From: Bacteroidaceae bacterium
GTDB taxonomy: Bacteria; Bacteroidota; Bacteroidia; Bacteroidales; Bacteroidaceae
Length of the DNA: 9,428 nucleotides
NCBI GenBank assembly: GCA_017466965.1
Contig: JAFTTD010000018.1
Location: forward strand, 1 to 9,428
Direction of reading: 5' to 3'
Made by a program: the position numbers and the translations under genes. The notes under the pieces are model-generated. The model ran no database searches. It had not been told where the DNA came from and worked only from the letters and a program-made list of their open reading frames with translations. Below, piece after piece: positions 1-6,248 of the stretch (the first letter of the stretch is position 1; the number at the start of each line of letters is the position of its first letter).

Positions 1-119
1 GATTTAAAGTTTGTGATTAGATTTGTCAAGACTGCATGTGGGCTAATGATTAGATATAATAATTCTTTATTAGCGCCTATGTAATTTGTCTGTGTCTTAT
101 TTTGCTTAATCTTTCAAGT
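1..119. other. Left-edge noncoding stretch
   Basis: This AT-rich stretch shows no open frame of note on either strand. On the plus strand TAGATTTG (18-25) matches the Bacteroidetes -7 pattern TAnnTTTG, but a -33 element would fall at or before the window edge and cannot be checked. If it were active, a plus-strand RNA of roughly 140 bases would end at the hairpin at 120-174. Otherwise I see nothing here. Confidence 0.2.
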
Positions 120-174
120 AGGCACGGATTGTTCATACATTTTATTATTGTACTTTACATATCCGTGCCTTTTT
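120..174 (+). terminator. Inverted repeat with T-run, possible intrinsic terminator
   Basis: AGGCACGGAT (120-129) and ATCCGTGCCT (161-170) form a perfect 10-bp stem around a 31-base AT-rich loop, followed by T's to 174 on the plus strand. By location it lies about 30-85 bases after the trxA stop and could end that transcript. However, on the minus strand the stem is followed by ACTTGAAA and not by U's, so the T-run only fits plus-strand transcription. A convergent transcript from outside the window or a short plus-strand RNA could be the true client. The loop is long for an intrinsic terminator. Confidence 0.45.
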
Positions 175-177
175 CAT

Positions 178-194
178 GAGGATTTATCATCCTC
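178..194. repeat. Small hairpin just after trxA
   Basis: GAGGAT (178-183) and ATCCTC (189-194) form a 6-bp stem with a 5-base loop, starting 9 bases after the trxA stop codon. On the plus strand it is followed by the T-rich TTGTTTCTTTT; on the trxA (minus) strand it is followed by ATGAAAAAGG, with no U-tract. It may protect or end the trxA mRNA, or act together with the larger hairpin next to it. Only the pairing is seen; the role is inferred. Confidence 0.35.
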
Positions 195-203
195 TTGTTT
201 CTT

Positions 204-512
204 TTAGAGCAGTGCTTTGAGTTTCTCTTCAAATTTAGCTTTTGTTGCAGCACCTACGATTTTGTCAACAACTTCGCCATTCTTGAGATATAGAACTGTA
301 GGCACGTTGCGGATGCTGAATTTTGAAGCAAGTTCGTCTGCTTCTTCCACATTAACTTTTCCTACAATTACTTGGCCTTCGTATTCGGCTGCAAGAGCTT
401 CAATGTCCGGACCGATTTTTTTGCAAGGTCCACACCATGTAGCCCAGAAATCAAGCATCATTGGCTTACCTTCAGCTACTACTGCTTCGAAATTTTCATC
501 ATTGATAACCAT
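204..512 (-). CDS. trxA: Thioredoxin (cytosolic, 102 aa)
   Basis: This is a small dithiol-disulfide oxidoreductase that reduces protein disulfides in the cytoplasm and is itself recycled by thioredoxin reductase. The sequence shows the classic active site W26-C27-G28-P29-C30-K31 at the start of helix 2, the preceding FWATW strand, and the cis-proline in NVPT (P71). The length matches a single thioredoxin fold, and there is no signal peptide or lipobox, so it should be cytosolic. The ATG start gives the normal N-terminus; the upstream mRNA is A-rich with no clear Shine-Dalgarno site, as is usual in Bacteroidetes. It lies 107 bases downstream of dnaE on the same strand. A promoter-like box overlapping the dnaE end suggests it can be transcribed alone as well as by read-through. 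The family assignment is secure; the exact redox partners are not visible. Confidence 0.96.
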   Translation of the reverse strand: MVINDENFEAVVAEGKPMMLDFWATWCGPCKKIGPDIEALAAEYEGQVIVGKVNVEEADELASKFSIRNVPTVLYLKNGEVVDKIVGAATKAKFEEKLKALL

Positions 513-610
513 AGTTTTTACTTTTATTATGTTAGTAGTATTTATGTTATAGTGTGATAGTCATTATAAAGATATTGAATGCTCTTTTTACATTTTGAGA
601 ATTCCCACTG

Positions 611-639
611 CAAAGATATTCAATTTATTGATATTTCAA
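611..639 (-). promoter_or_regulatory. Candidate trxA promoter (Bacteroidetes type)
   Basis: Read on the minus strand, TATCTTTG (611-618) matches the Bacteroidetes -7 box TAnnTTTG in every fixed position. A TTG at 637-639 lies 18 bases upstream and could serve as the -33 element; this spacing is slightly short. The -33 element sits inside the last codons of dnaE and the -7 box lies just past its TGA stop (620-622). This would give trxA its own transcript with a leader of roughly 95 bases. The match is seen in the sequence; promoter activity is inferred. Confidence 0.5.
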
Positions 640-2818
640 TGTCAGGATGGTCATAAACATAGTTAATTAATTTCTTTTCCACTGAAATTTTGATTTTTCT
701 TGAGAACAGACACGCTTTCATATTGTCGTTTGAATGCACGTTGAAATAAAGTTCTGCTCTTCCAGGACATTCTTGAGCTATTTCAGCAAGGTCCTCTACC
801 ATCGTTACTGTGAGTTTGTCAAGCGGTACAGTTAGTGTAATGCGGTCTATGATAGTGTCCTTAACGTCTGACATAAGTTCCACTTTGTTTATTACCAGGT
901 CGTATCCGCCCTGTCCCCACTGCTTCGGTTTTGCTTTACCTGTGATATACAAGGCTGTTCCCATCATGAAACAGTTGTGGAAATCAAGCCAATCCCTGCC
1001 GAATAATGCGATTTCACCGGCTCCTGTAAAGTCTTCTATTTTGATTATGCCGTATGGATTACCCTTTTTTGTTTGTCCTGTTCTTATGTCTGTTACTAAA
1101 CCTCCAAAAGTTACTTCATCAAGTTTCGCTAAAGTATCCTTGTCTTCAATCTCTGTTGCTTTTGTGTTGCAAACATGATTAAGCACTATAGCATATTCAT
1201 CAAGTGGATGTGCCGATAAGTATATTCCAACCAGATCCCTTTCTCTGTTTAGCCGTTCCATGTCGCTCCATTGAACTATTTCAGTCGGAGGTTCCGGGTG
1301 GGAAGTTGCTATTGACATTCCCATTCCACCGAAGAGTGAGTTTTGCGCAGAATTCTTGTCTTGTTGATATAATACCCCATATCTCAACAATGCTTCAATG
1401 AATGTTTCATTGTTGCGTCCGCATGGAGTGAAGTATGCTTCTCTTGGAATCTCTTTGAAGCAGTCTAAAGCACCTGCTAAAACTAAATTTTCAAGATTCT
1501 TGCGATTGCATGCAGAGAGGTTTACTCTTTCTACAAGGTCATATACAGATTTGAAAACTCCGTTCTTTTTTCTTTCCTCTATAATTGCTTGTACGGCATT
1601 GTCGCCAATTCCTTTTATGGCTCCTAATCCGAATCGGATGTCACCCTTGTCATTGACAGCGAATTTCTGCCTACTTTCATTAACGTCTGGTCCCAAAGTG
1701 TTAATGCCCATTGATTTACATTCATCCATCAGTTTTCTGATGTCTGATATGTTTGCCAAACTTCGGCTCATCACGGCAGCCATATATTGGGCCGGATAAT
1801 TAGCTTTCAGGAATGCAGTCTGATATGCAACCCATGAATAGCATGTGGCATGACTCTTGTTGAATGCGTATGACGCGAATTTTTCCCAGTCAGCCCATAT
1901 TTTCTGAAGTTTGTCTAATGGATGTCCGTTGTCTTGTCCTTGGTTGTAGAATTTAGGCCTTAGTTCGTCAAGCTTGGCTTTTAGCTTCTTACCCATAGCT
2001 TTTCTGAGAGTGTCACTTTCGCCTCGGGTAAAGTTGGCAAGAAGACGTGACAAAAGCATCACCTGCTCTTGATAGACAGTGATTCCGTATGTATCTTTCA
2101 AGTATTTTTCCATAACAGGAATGTCATACTCGATAGGCTTTCTTCCTTGTTTGCGGTCAATAAAGTCCGGAATATAATCCATCGGTCCCGGACGATAAAG
2201 AGCATTCATGGCAATAAGGTCTTCAAAAGTTGAAGGTTGCAGTTCGCGCAGATACTTCTGCATACCTGCCGATTCAAACTGGAAAGTACCTATGGTACGT
2301 CCCTCACAGTAAAGTTGGTATGTTGGCAAATCTTTTATGTCCAAGTAATCCACATCTACTATTATACCAAGGCTTTCCTTGATATTTTCCACTGCTTCCT
2401 TCAGAATGGACAAAGTCTTCAATCCAAGGAAGTCCATCTTGATAAGCCCAGTCTCCTCTATTACGTGCCCGTCGTATTGAGTACACCTAAGCTTTTCTCC
2501 TGTTTCTTTGTCGTCAGCAGTAGATACAGGAACCCAGTCGTCTATAGGGTCTCGGCAGATGATGGTTCCACATGCATGAACACCTGTATTTCTGACGTTG
2601 TTTTCCAGCATCTGTGCATATCTTATGGTGTCGCGCAGTAGTGGATCGGGTGAAGTGGAAGCATCTTGCAGTTCTTTTACGCATTCTATCGCGTTTGGCA
2701 AATTCATTTTTTTACCGTTCGGCAGTTTGTCAGGAATAGCTTTGCATAATGCATTTGATGTTGCCAACGGTAATTTCTGCACTCGTGCAACGTCCTTGAT
2801 TGCAAGTTTCGTTGCCAT
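620..2818 (-). CDS. dnaE: DNA polymerase III alpha subunit, C-terminal part after frameshift
   Basis: This is the larger, downstream part of the replicative polymerase subunit, 732 residues from the first ATG (residues 552-1283 of the repaired protein). The frame is open further upstream to about 2926 and there encodes PDIDFDF, which contains the two palm aspartates (D517 and D519 when repaired). It then shows the RPGPMDYIPDFIDRK segment expected to hold the third catalytic Asp, the YGITVYQEQVM and FNKSHATCYSWVAYQT polymerase motifs, and helix-hairpin-helix DNA binding around FGLGAIKGIG (repaired 948-1001). A consensus beta-clamp-binding motif QNSLF follows (1043-1047), then an OB fold (about 1119-1201) and a C-terminal tail. 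The internal ATG at 2818 is not a natural start: it lies within the finger/palm region, so a product made from it would lack the catalytic aspartates. It continues the gene at 2910-4472 in another frame. Confidence 0.93.
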   Translation of the reverse strand: MATKLAIKDVARVQKLPLATSNALCKAIPDKLPNGKKMNLPNAIECVKELQDASTSPDPLLRDTIRYAQMLENNVRNTGVHACGTIICRDPIDDWVPVSTADDKETGEKLRCTQYDGHVIEETGLIKMDFLGLKTLSILKEAVENIKESLGIIVDVDYLDIKDLPTYQLYCEGRTIGTFQFESAGMQKYLRELQPSTFEDLIAMNALYRPGPMDYIPDFIDRKQGRKPIEYDIPVMEKYLKDTYGITVYQEQVMLLSRLLANFTRGESDTLRKAMGKKLKAKLDELRPKFYNQGQDNGHPLDKLQKIWADWEKFASYAFNKSHATCYSWVAYQTAFLKANYPAQYMAAVMSRSLANISDIRKLMDECKSMGINTLGPDVNESRQKFAVNDKGDIRFGLGAIKGIGDNAVQAIIEERKKNGVFKSVYDLVERVNLSACNRKNLENLVLAGALDCFKEIPREAYFTPCGRNNETFIEALLRYGVLYQQDKNSAQNSLFGGMGMSIATSHPEPPTEIVQWSDMERLNRERDLVGIYLSAHPLDEYAIVLNHVCNTKATEIEDKDTLAKLDEVTFGGLVTDIRTGQTKKGNPYGIIKIEDFTGAGEIALFGRDWLDFHNCFMMGTALYITGKAKPKQWGQGGYDLVINKVELMSDVKDTIIDRITLTVPLDKLTVTMVEDLAEIAQECPGRAELYFNVHSNDNMKACLFSRKIKISVEKKLINYVYDHPDIEISIN

Positions 2819-2909
2819 TGTGCCGTATGTGATGATATGTGCTACTTTTTCTGCTCCATATTTGTCTGTTACCCACTGAAGAACCTTGCCACGTCCGTCA
2901 TCGTCAAAG

Positions 2910-4472
2910 TCAAAGTCTATATCGGGAGAGAGATATACGGTCCGGATTCAAAAAACGCTCAAACAGCAAGTCATATTTTATTGGATCTACTCTTGTGATT
3001 TCTAAGCAGTAAGCCACTGCCGAACCTGCCGCAGATCCACGTCCTGGACCCACCCATACTCCCAGTTCTTGCCTTGCAGCCCTGATATAGTCCTGTACTA
3101 TAAGTACGTAACCAGGAAAACCCATGGTTTTCTTTATATGGAGCTCAATGTCAAGCAGTTCCTGTACATTTTCAGGAATAGGGTCTCCGTAATATTTTTT
3201 AGCGCCGTCGTAAGTTAACTTTTTCAGGTAGTCAGCCTCAAACTTTATTCTGTAAAGTTTTTCATATCCGCCCAACTTCTTGATTTTCTTATGAGCGTCC
3301 TCCTCACTCAGCACAACATTTCCTTTTTCATCACGTGTAAACTCATCAAACAGTTCCTGTTCTGTTATTCTCTGTCTATATTCTTCCTCTGTGCCAAACT
3401 CCTTTGGAATAGCGAAGTTAGGCATGATTGGCGCATTGTCAATAGAATAGGTCTCGACCTTGTCGAGTATTTCTATAGTATTTTTAAGAGCTTCAGGAAC
3501 GTCTGAAAACACCTCGTTCATTTCCTCTTTAGTCTTGAACCATTCTTGCTTTGAGTAAAGCATTCTTGATGCATCGTCCAAGTCTTTTCCTGTGCTCAGA
3601 CAAATAAGACGGTCGTGTGCCTCTGCATTTTCTTCGTCAACAAAATGCACGTCATTGGTGCATACAAGTTTCACATTATGTTTGCGTGCAAGCTCAATCA
3701 GTCCCTTATTACATTCTTCTTGCAGTGGAAAAGTCTCTCTGTTTGCTCTTTGGAATGGATCTTTGACTTCATGTCGCTGCAATTCCAGATAGTAATCATC
3801 GCCAAACAAGTTTTTGAACCATAGAACAGCTTCTTCAGCCTTATCCATCTGTCCCTTTCGAATGTATGAAGGCACCTCACCAGCAATGCAGGCAGAGCAA
3901 GCAATCAGTCCTTCGTGATATTTCTTCAGTTCCTCGTGGTCTGTTCGTGGGCGATTGTAGAATCCGTCCACCCATGCGTGGCTTACTAACTTCACAAGGT
4001 TATGATATCCTGTTTTGTTTTTTGCAAGAAGAATCAAATGCCATCCGCTGCTGTCAATTTTTCCTTCTTTAAGTTTCATTCCACGTCGGGCGCAATACAT
4101 CTCACAGCCGAATATAGGCTTGAAGTCCAGTTTTGGAGTTGTTTTAGCAATTGTGGCCTCCGCTTCTTTTACAAGAATGTCTTCACTTTTGCCCTCATAT
4201 TTGTCTTTGCCGTCTTTGTCAAGCCTGTTTAGAGTACCAGCCTTTATTTCATCAATGAGTTTCTGAGCTTCCTTTACCTTGTCACGGTTCTTTCCATTCA
4301 CTTTGTTACAGTAATTGAACAATTCTTTAATGCCGAACATGTTGCCATGGTCGGTTACAGCAATTCCTTTCATGCCGTTCCCGATAGCTTTCTCCACAAG
4401 TTTAGGAATACTTGCCTGTCCGTCAAGAATAGAGTATTGAGTATGTACGTGTAAATGAATGAAATCTTCCAT
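2910..4472 (-). CDS. dnaE: DNA polymerase III alpha subunit, N-terminal part before frameshift
   Basis: This is the 5' part of the replicative polymerase subunit (520 codons, the last five out of the true frame). Residues 1 to about 280 form the PHP domain. All nine positions used for metal binding in active PHP domains appear present: H8, H10, D17, H42, E124, H145, C195, D274 and H276. That suggests a metal-binding and possibly proofreading PHP, unlike the degenerate E. coli one. Residues about 56-117 are a lysine- and glutamate-rich insert within the PHP fold. The start of the palm follows, with GPGRGSAAGS and LLFERFLNPDRISL. After L515 the frame runs into SRYRL and a TGA stop (2910-2912) where the family has PDIDFDF. 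The ATG start gives the expected MEDFIHLHVH beginning. No Shine-Dalgarno site is evident. On its own this product would be catalytically dead. Confidence 0.93.
   Translation of the reverse strand: MEDFIHLHVHTQYSILDGQASIPKLVEKAIGNGMKGIAVTDHGNMFGIKELFNYCNKVNGKNRDKVKEAQKLIDEIKAGTLNRLDKDGKDKYEGKSEDILVKEAEATIAKTTPKLDFKPIFGCEMYCARRGMKLKEGKIDSSGWHLILLAKNKTGYHNLVKLVSHAWVDGFYNRPRTDHEELKKYHEGLIACSACIAGEVPSYIRKGQMDKAEEAVLWFKNLFGDDYYLELQRHEVKDPFQRANRETFPLQEECNKGLIELARKHNVKLVCTNDVHFVDEENAEAHDRLICLSTGKDLDDASRMLYSKQEWFKTKEEMNEVFSDVPEALKNTIEILDKVETYSIDNAPIMPNFAIPKEFGTEEEYRQRITEQELFDEFTRDEKGNVVLSEEDAHKKIKKLGGYEKLYRIKFEADYLKKLTYDGAKKYYGDPIPENVQELLDIELHIKKTMGFPGYVLIVQDYIRAARQELGVWVGPGRGSAAGSAVAYCLEITRVDPIKYDLLFERFLNPDRISLSRYRL
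2924..2933 (-). other. dnaE: +1 frameshift site within dnaE
   Basis: On the coding strand the tract is TCTCTCTCCC followed by GATATAGAC. Read in the upstream frame it gives S-L-S-R-Y and then a stop; with one base removed it gives S-L-P-D-I-D-F-D-F, the universal DnaE palm motif. The span 620-4472 is 3853 bases, one more than a multiple of three, and the repaired frame has 1283 codons plus a stop with no other interruption. Inserting an A beside GGG, or a G between two A's (plus-strand view), would each explain it. The tract is a short AG dinucleotide repeat, so a read or assembly error is plausible; a real mutation or +1 recoding cannot be excluded. Confidence 0.92.
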
Positions 4473-4493
4473 GTTTTATATGTTCAGAGGTGG

Positions 4494-4507
4494 TAATCAG
4501 ATGATTA
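4494..4507. repeat. Short inverted repeat in dnaE leader
   Basis: TAATCAGATGATTA is two perfect 6-bp arms separated by two bases, ending about 22 bases before the dnaE ATG. It has the form of an operator half-site pair for a small dimeric regulator, but its spacing is too tight for a good RNA hairpin. Chance occurrence in AT-rich DNA is quite possible. Confidence 0.3.
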
Positions 4508-4520
4508 GTTTTATCCTTGG

Positions 4521-4537
4521 AATTCCGTAATGGAATT
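4521..4537. repeat. Hairpin in dnaE 5' leader
   Basis: AATTCC (4521-4526) and GGAATT (4532-4537) form a 6-bp stem with a 5-base loop, just downstream of the candidate dnaE -7 box. It would sit at the very 5' end of the dnaE mRNA, where stems often stabilise transcripts. The pairing is seen; the role is inferred. Confidence 0.3.
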
Positions 4538-4543
4538 GTCCCA

Positions 4544-4574
4544 CGAAAATAGCATTTCTTTTTTAATTCGGCAA
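4544..4574 (-). promoter_or_regulatory. Candidate dnaE promoter (Bacteroidetes type)
   Basis: On the minus strand TTG (4572-4574) is separated by 20 bases from TATTTTCG (4544-4551), which differs from the -7 consensus TAnnTTTG at one position. This would start dnaE transcription roughly 65 bases before its ATG. It lies downstream of the strong hairpin at 4645-4682, so dnaE is probably a transcription unit separate from the pot operon. The match and spacing are seen; activity is inferred. Confidence 0.45.
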
Positions 4575-4644
4575 GCAGACAGATGAAAATATGTGTGCTG
4601 ATTAGGAATTGTTAGATAGCTTTAGTATGTATCAGGTCTTAAAT

Positions 4645-4690
4645 CAATCAGCAGGTTCCCGATACCGGAAACCTGCTGATTGTTTTAGTT
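4645..4690. terminator. Strong hairpin between potD and dnaE, probable terminator
   Basis: CAATCAGCAGGTT (4645-4657) and AACCTGCTGATTG (4670-4682) form a perfect 13-bp stem with a 12-base loop that can pair further through CCG/CGG. It sits between the end of the pot operon and the dnaE promoter, so it most likely ends the pot transcript. The stronger T-run (TTTTAGTTT) is on the plus-strand side; on the minus strand the stem is followed by ATTTAAG, only a weak U-tract. It may act in both directions or serve an unseen plus-strand RNA. Confidence 0.6.
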
Positions 4691-4697
4691 TCTTTAT

Positions 4698-4738
4698 GTT
4701 GTGATGTTGTAAGGTTTATGAGGTTATAAGGTTGTAAG
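4698..4738. repeat. Degenerate 8-bp-period tandem array, unit GTTGTAAG
   Basis: Five head-to-tail units on the plus strand: GTTGTGAT, GTTGTAAG, GTTTATGAG, GTTATAAG, GTTGTAAG. They lie in the pot-dnaE gap between the hairpin and the larger AACTCCTT array. Rotated, the unit reads AAGGTTGT, which is partly complementary to the larger array, so the two could fold back on each other in a transcript of the region. Function unknown. Confidence 0.6.
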
Positions 4739-4786
4739 GTGTGGACTACTACGTGAACTCCTATTCCGTTCCGCCGTCCTTTTTTT

Positions 4787-4879
4787 AACTCCTCCTTTTA
4801 ACTCCCCTTCTTAACTCCTTAACTTCTTAACTCCTTAACTCCTTTAACTTCTTAACTCCCTCTAACTCCTTAACTCCTT
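4787..4879. repeat. Tandem array of ten 8-13 bp units, AACTCCTT (mRNA strand AAGGAGTT)
   Basis: On the plus strand ten units follow each other: two 13-base variants starting AACTCC, then AACTCCTT or AACTTCTT copies of 8-10 bases. The array starts 4 bases after the potD stop codon in the direction of transcription. The pot mRNA would therefore carry a 3' UTR of repeated AAGGAGTT/AAGAAGTT, each copy resembling a Shine-Dalgarno sequence. The units contain TTAA or TAG stops in the possible frames, so the array does not extend potD. It has neither the length nor the spacer structure of a CRISPR. It may be a slippage-prone microsatellite. Confidence 0.85.
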
Positions 4880-4883
4880 AAAA

Positions 4884-6248
4884 CTAAATATCCCACGAGC
4901 CGCGTTTGCGTGCTATTTTAAGCCTTCTGCTTCTTTGACGGCGCTTTCTCCATATTTTTACTTTGTGCCATACTATTGCCACTATAATGAGCGTGAATAC
5001 AGATAGAATGAATGTGAGCATTTTAGTATCAAGGCTGTTGCCCTTCACTCTTGACCACATTTCAATCATGTCTTCATTCTTGTCAGCACAGTCGTGCATA
5101 AGAGCGCAGCGCTCAATCACACTCAAATCCGGATACATCACGGGATTGATGTGCAGTGAGTCAGCACCTTCTGCGTCTTTGAAGAAGTATGAAAGATTGT
5201 AAGTCTCTTCAATCTCATCGTCCACCATCGCTTCCATCACCTCTTGCGTTCCTATTACGCTGACATATCCAATTTCGTTCATGTTGCGAACGGCGTTCTC
5301 AGATTTGCACATGAAATTTATCCAGTAGCTTGCAGCCTTCACGTTTTTTGCAAAACGAGGTATTACCCATCCGTCAAACCAGCAGTTGCTTCCTTCCTTT
5401 GGCACTATATAATCAAGCTCAACTCCTAACTCGGCAGTTTCTTCTATTGCCCACATTGCATCTCCGCTCCAGGTTACGTTTATCCATGCCTTCTCTTGAG
5501 TCATTCGTTCTTTGCCAAAATCCACTTCCCATCCTGCAATTTGTTTTTTTGCCCTGAACAAAGCATCTTCCACCTTCATGATGTTCTCGTCAGTGATGTT
5601 GGCAACAAGTTCGTCGCGTGTGACAAGTCCTTTTTCAATCTCATCGTAGCGGGCAAAACAAACCATTACACTGTATATGTCGCGGAAAGCGTCCTTCATC
5701 AGTATTTTATCTTTGAACCGAGAGTCGTAAAGTGCTTCCCATGATTCCACCTCTTCAGGCTTTACCAATCGTGTGTTGTATAAGAATCCTGTAGTTCCCC
5801 ACATGAATCCTATGGCATAGTCACTCACGTCCATCCCTGGTTCTGTTGCCATCTGCTGAAATTTATCCACAACAAAAGGTGACACGTTGCCAAGCCAGTT
5901 TGGTGTGTGTGACGGGAAATCTTTCTGAATAGGCTGAAGCAGATTTTTCCTCAGCATACGTTCTATGATGTATTCGGAAGGGCATACAACATCATAGTCT
6001 TCATGTCCGATTTCTATTTCGGTAAGCATGTTCTCGTTTATGTCAAAAGTCTCGTACATGACTTTGACTGATTCGCCGGTTTGTTCCTTGTACCATTGCT
6101 CAAATTCCTCAATGAGAGTAAGGTCAAGGTAGTCAGCCCAATTGTAAACCTTCAGTATATTATCGCGACTGTCCTGTGCAGACATTGATTGCGCCCATGC
6201 CACGACCATTATTATGGTCATGAACAAACGGAAAACCTTTATTTTCAT
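4884..6248 (-). CDS. potD: Spermidine/putrescine-binding protein with C-terminal membrane anchor
   Basis: This is the extracytoplasmic solute-binding subunit that delivers polyamines to PotBC. An N-terminal signal peptide ends at about AQSMSA (residues 1-24), with no lipobox Cys. The mature protein follows PotD throughout: YNWADYL (35-41), PSEYI (90-94), IWGT-like FMWGTTG (148-154), WSGDA (260-264), CWFDGW (289-294) and IGY (326-328). Residues corresponding to the E. coli polyamine cage are kept by alignment: W37, Y40, S91, Y93, D186, W260, W290, D292 and Y328. At 454 residues it is about 100 longer than E. coli PotD. The extra part includes a C-terminal hydrophobic helix (410-427) and a 27-residue tail very rich in Arg/Lys. 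This predicts anchoring in the inner membrane with the tail in the cytoplasm. Its ATG overlaps the potC stop by 4 bases. Which polyamine is preferred cannot be told. Confidence 0.93.
   Translation of the reverse strand: MKIKVFRLFMTIIMVVAWAQSMSAQDSRDNILKVYNWADYLDLTLIEEFEQWYKEQTGESVKVMYETFDINENMLTEIEIGHEDYDVVCPSEYIIERMLRKNLLQPIQKDFPSHTPNWLGNVSPFVVDKFQQMATEPGMDVSDYAIGFMWGTTGFLYNTRLVKPEEVESWEALYDSRFKDKILMKDAFRDIYSVMVCFARYDEIEKGLVTRDELVANITDENIMKVEDALFRAKKQIAGWEVDFGKERMTQEKAWINVTWSGDAMWAIEETAELGVELDYIVPKEGSNCWFDGWVIPRFAKNVKAASYWINFMCKSENAVRNMNEIGYVSVIGTQEVMEAMVDDEIEETYNLSYFFKDAEGADSLHINPVMYPDLSVIERCALMHDCADKNEDMIEMWSRVKGNSLDTKMLTFILSVFTLIIVAIVWHKVKIWRKRRQRSRRLKIARKRGSWDI

Noticed and set aside
141..176. 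Tiny minus-strand open frame starting ATGAAAAAGGCACGG after trxA
   Set aside because: Only about ten codons, overlapping a hairpin arm, with no ribosome site and no sign of coding.
217..552. 111-codon plus-strand open frame opposite trxA
   Set aside because: Antisense to a perfectly conserved thioredoxin; no motif of its own.
620..2818. Independent short polymerase gene starting at the internal ATG at 2818
   Set aside because: The reading frame encodes conserved DnaE residues upstream of that ATG, and a product from it would lack the PDIDFDF catalytic aspartates. It is the 3' part of one dnaE.
4787..4879. Possible CRISPR array
   Set aside because: The units are 8-13 bases with no unique spacers and no cas genes nearby. 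It is a simple tandem repeat.
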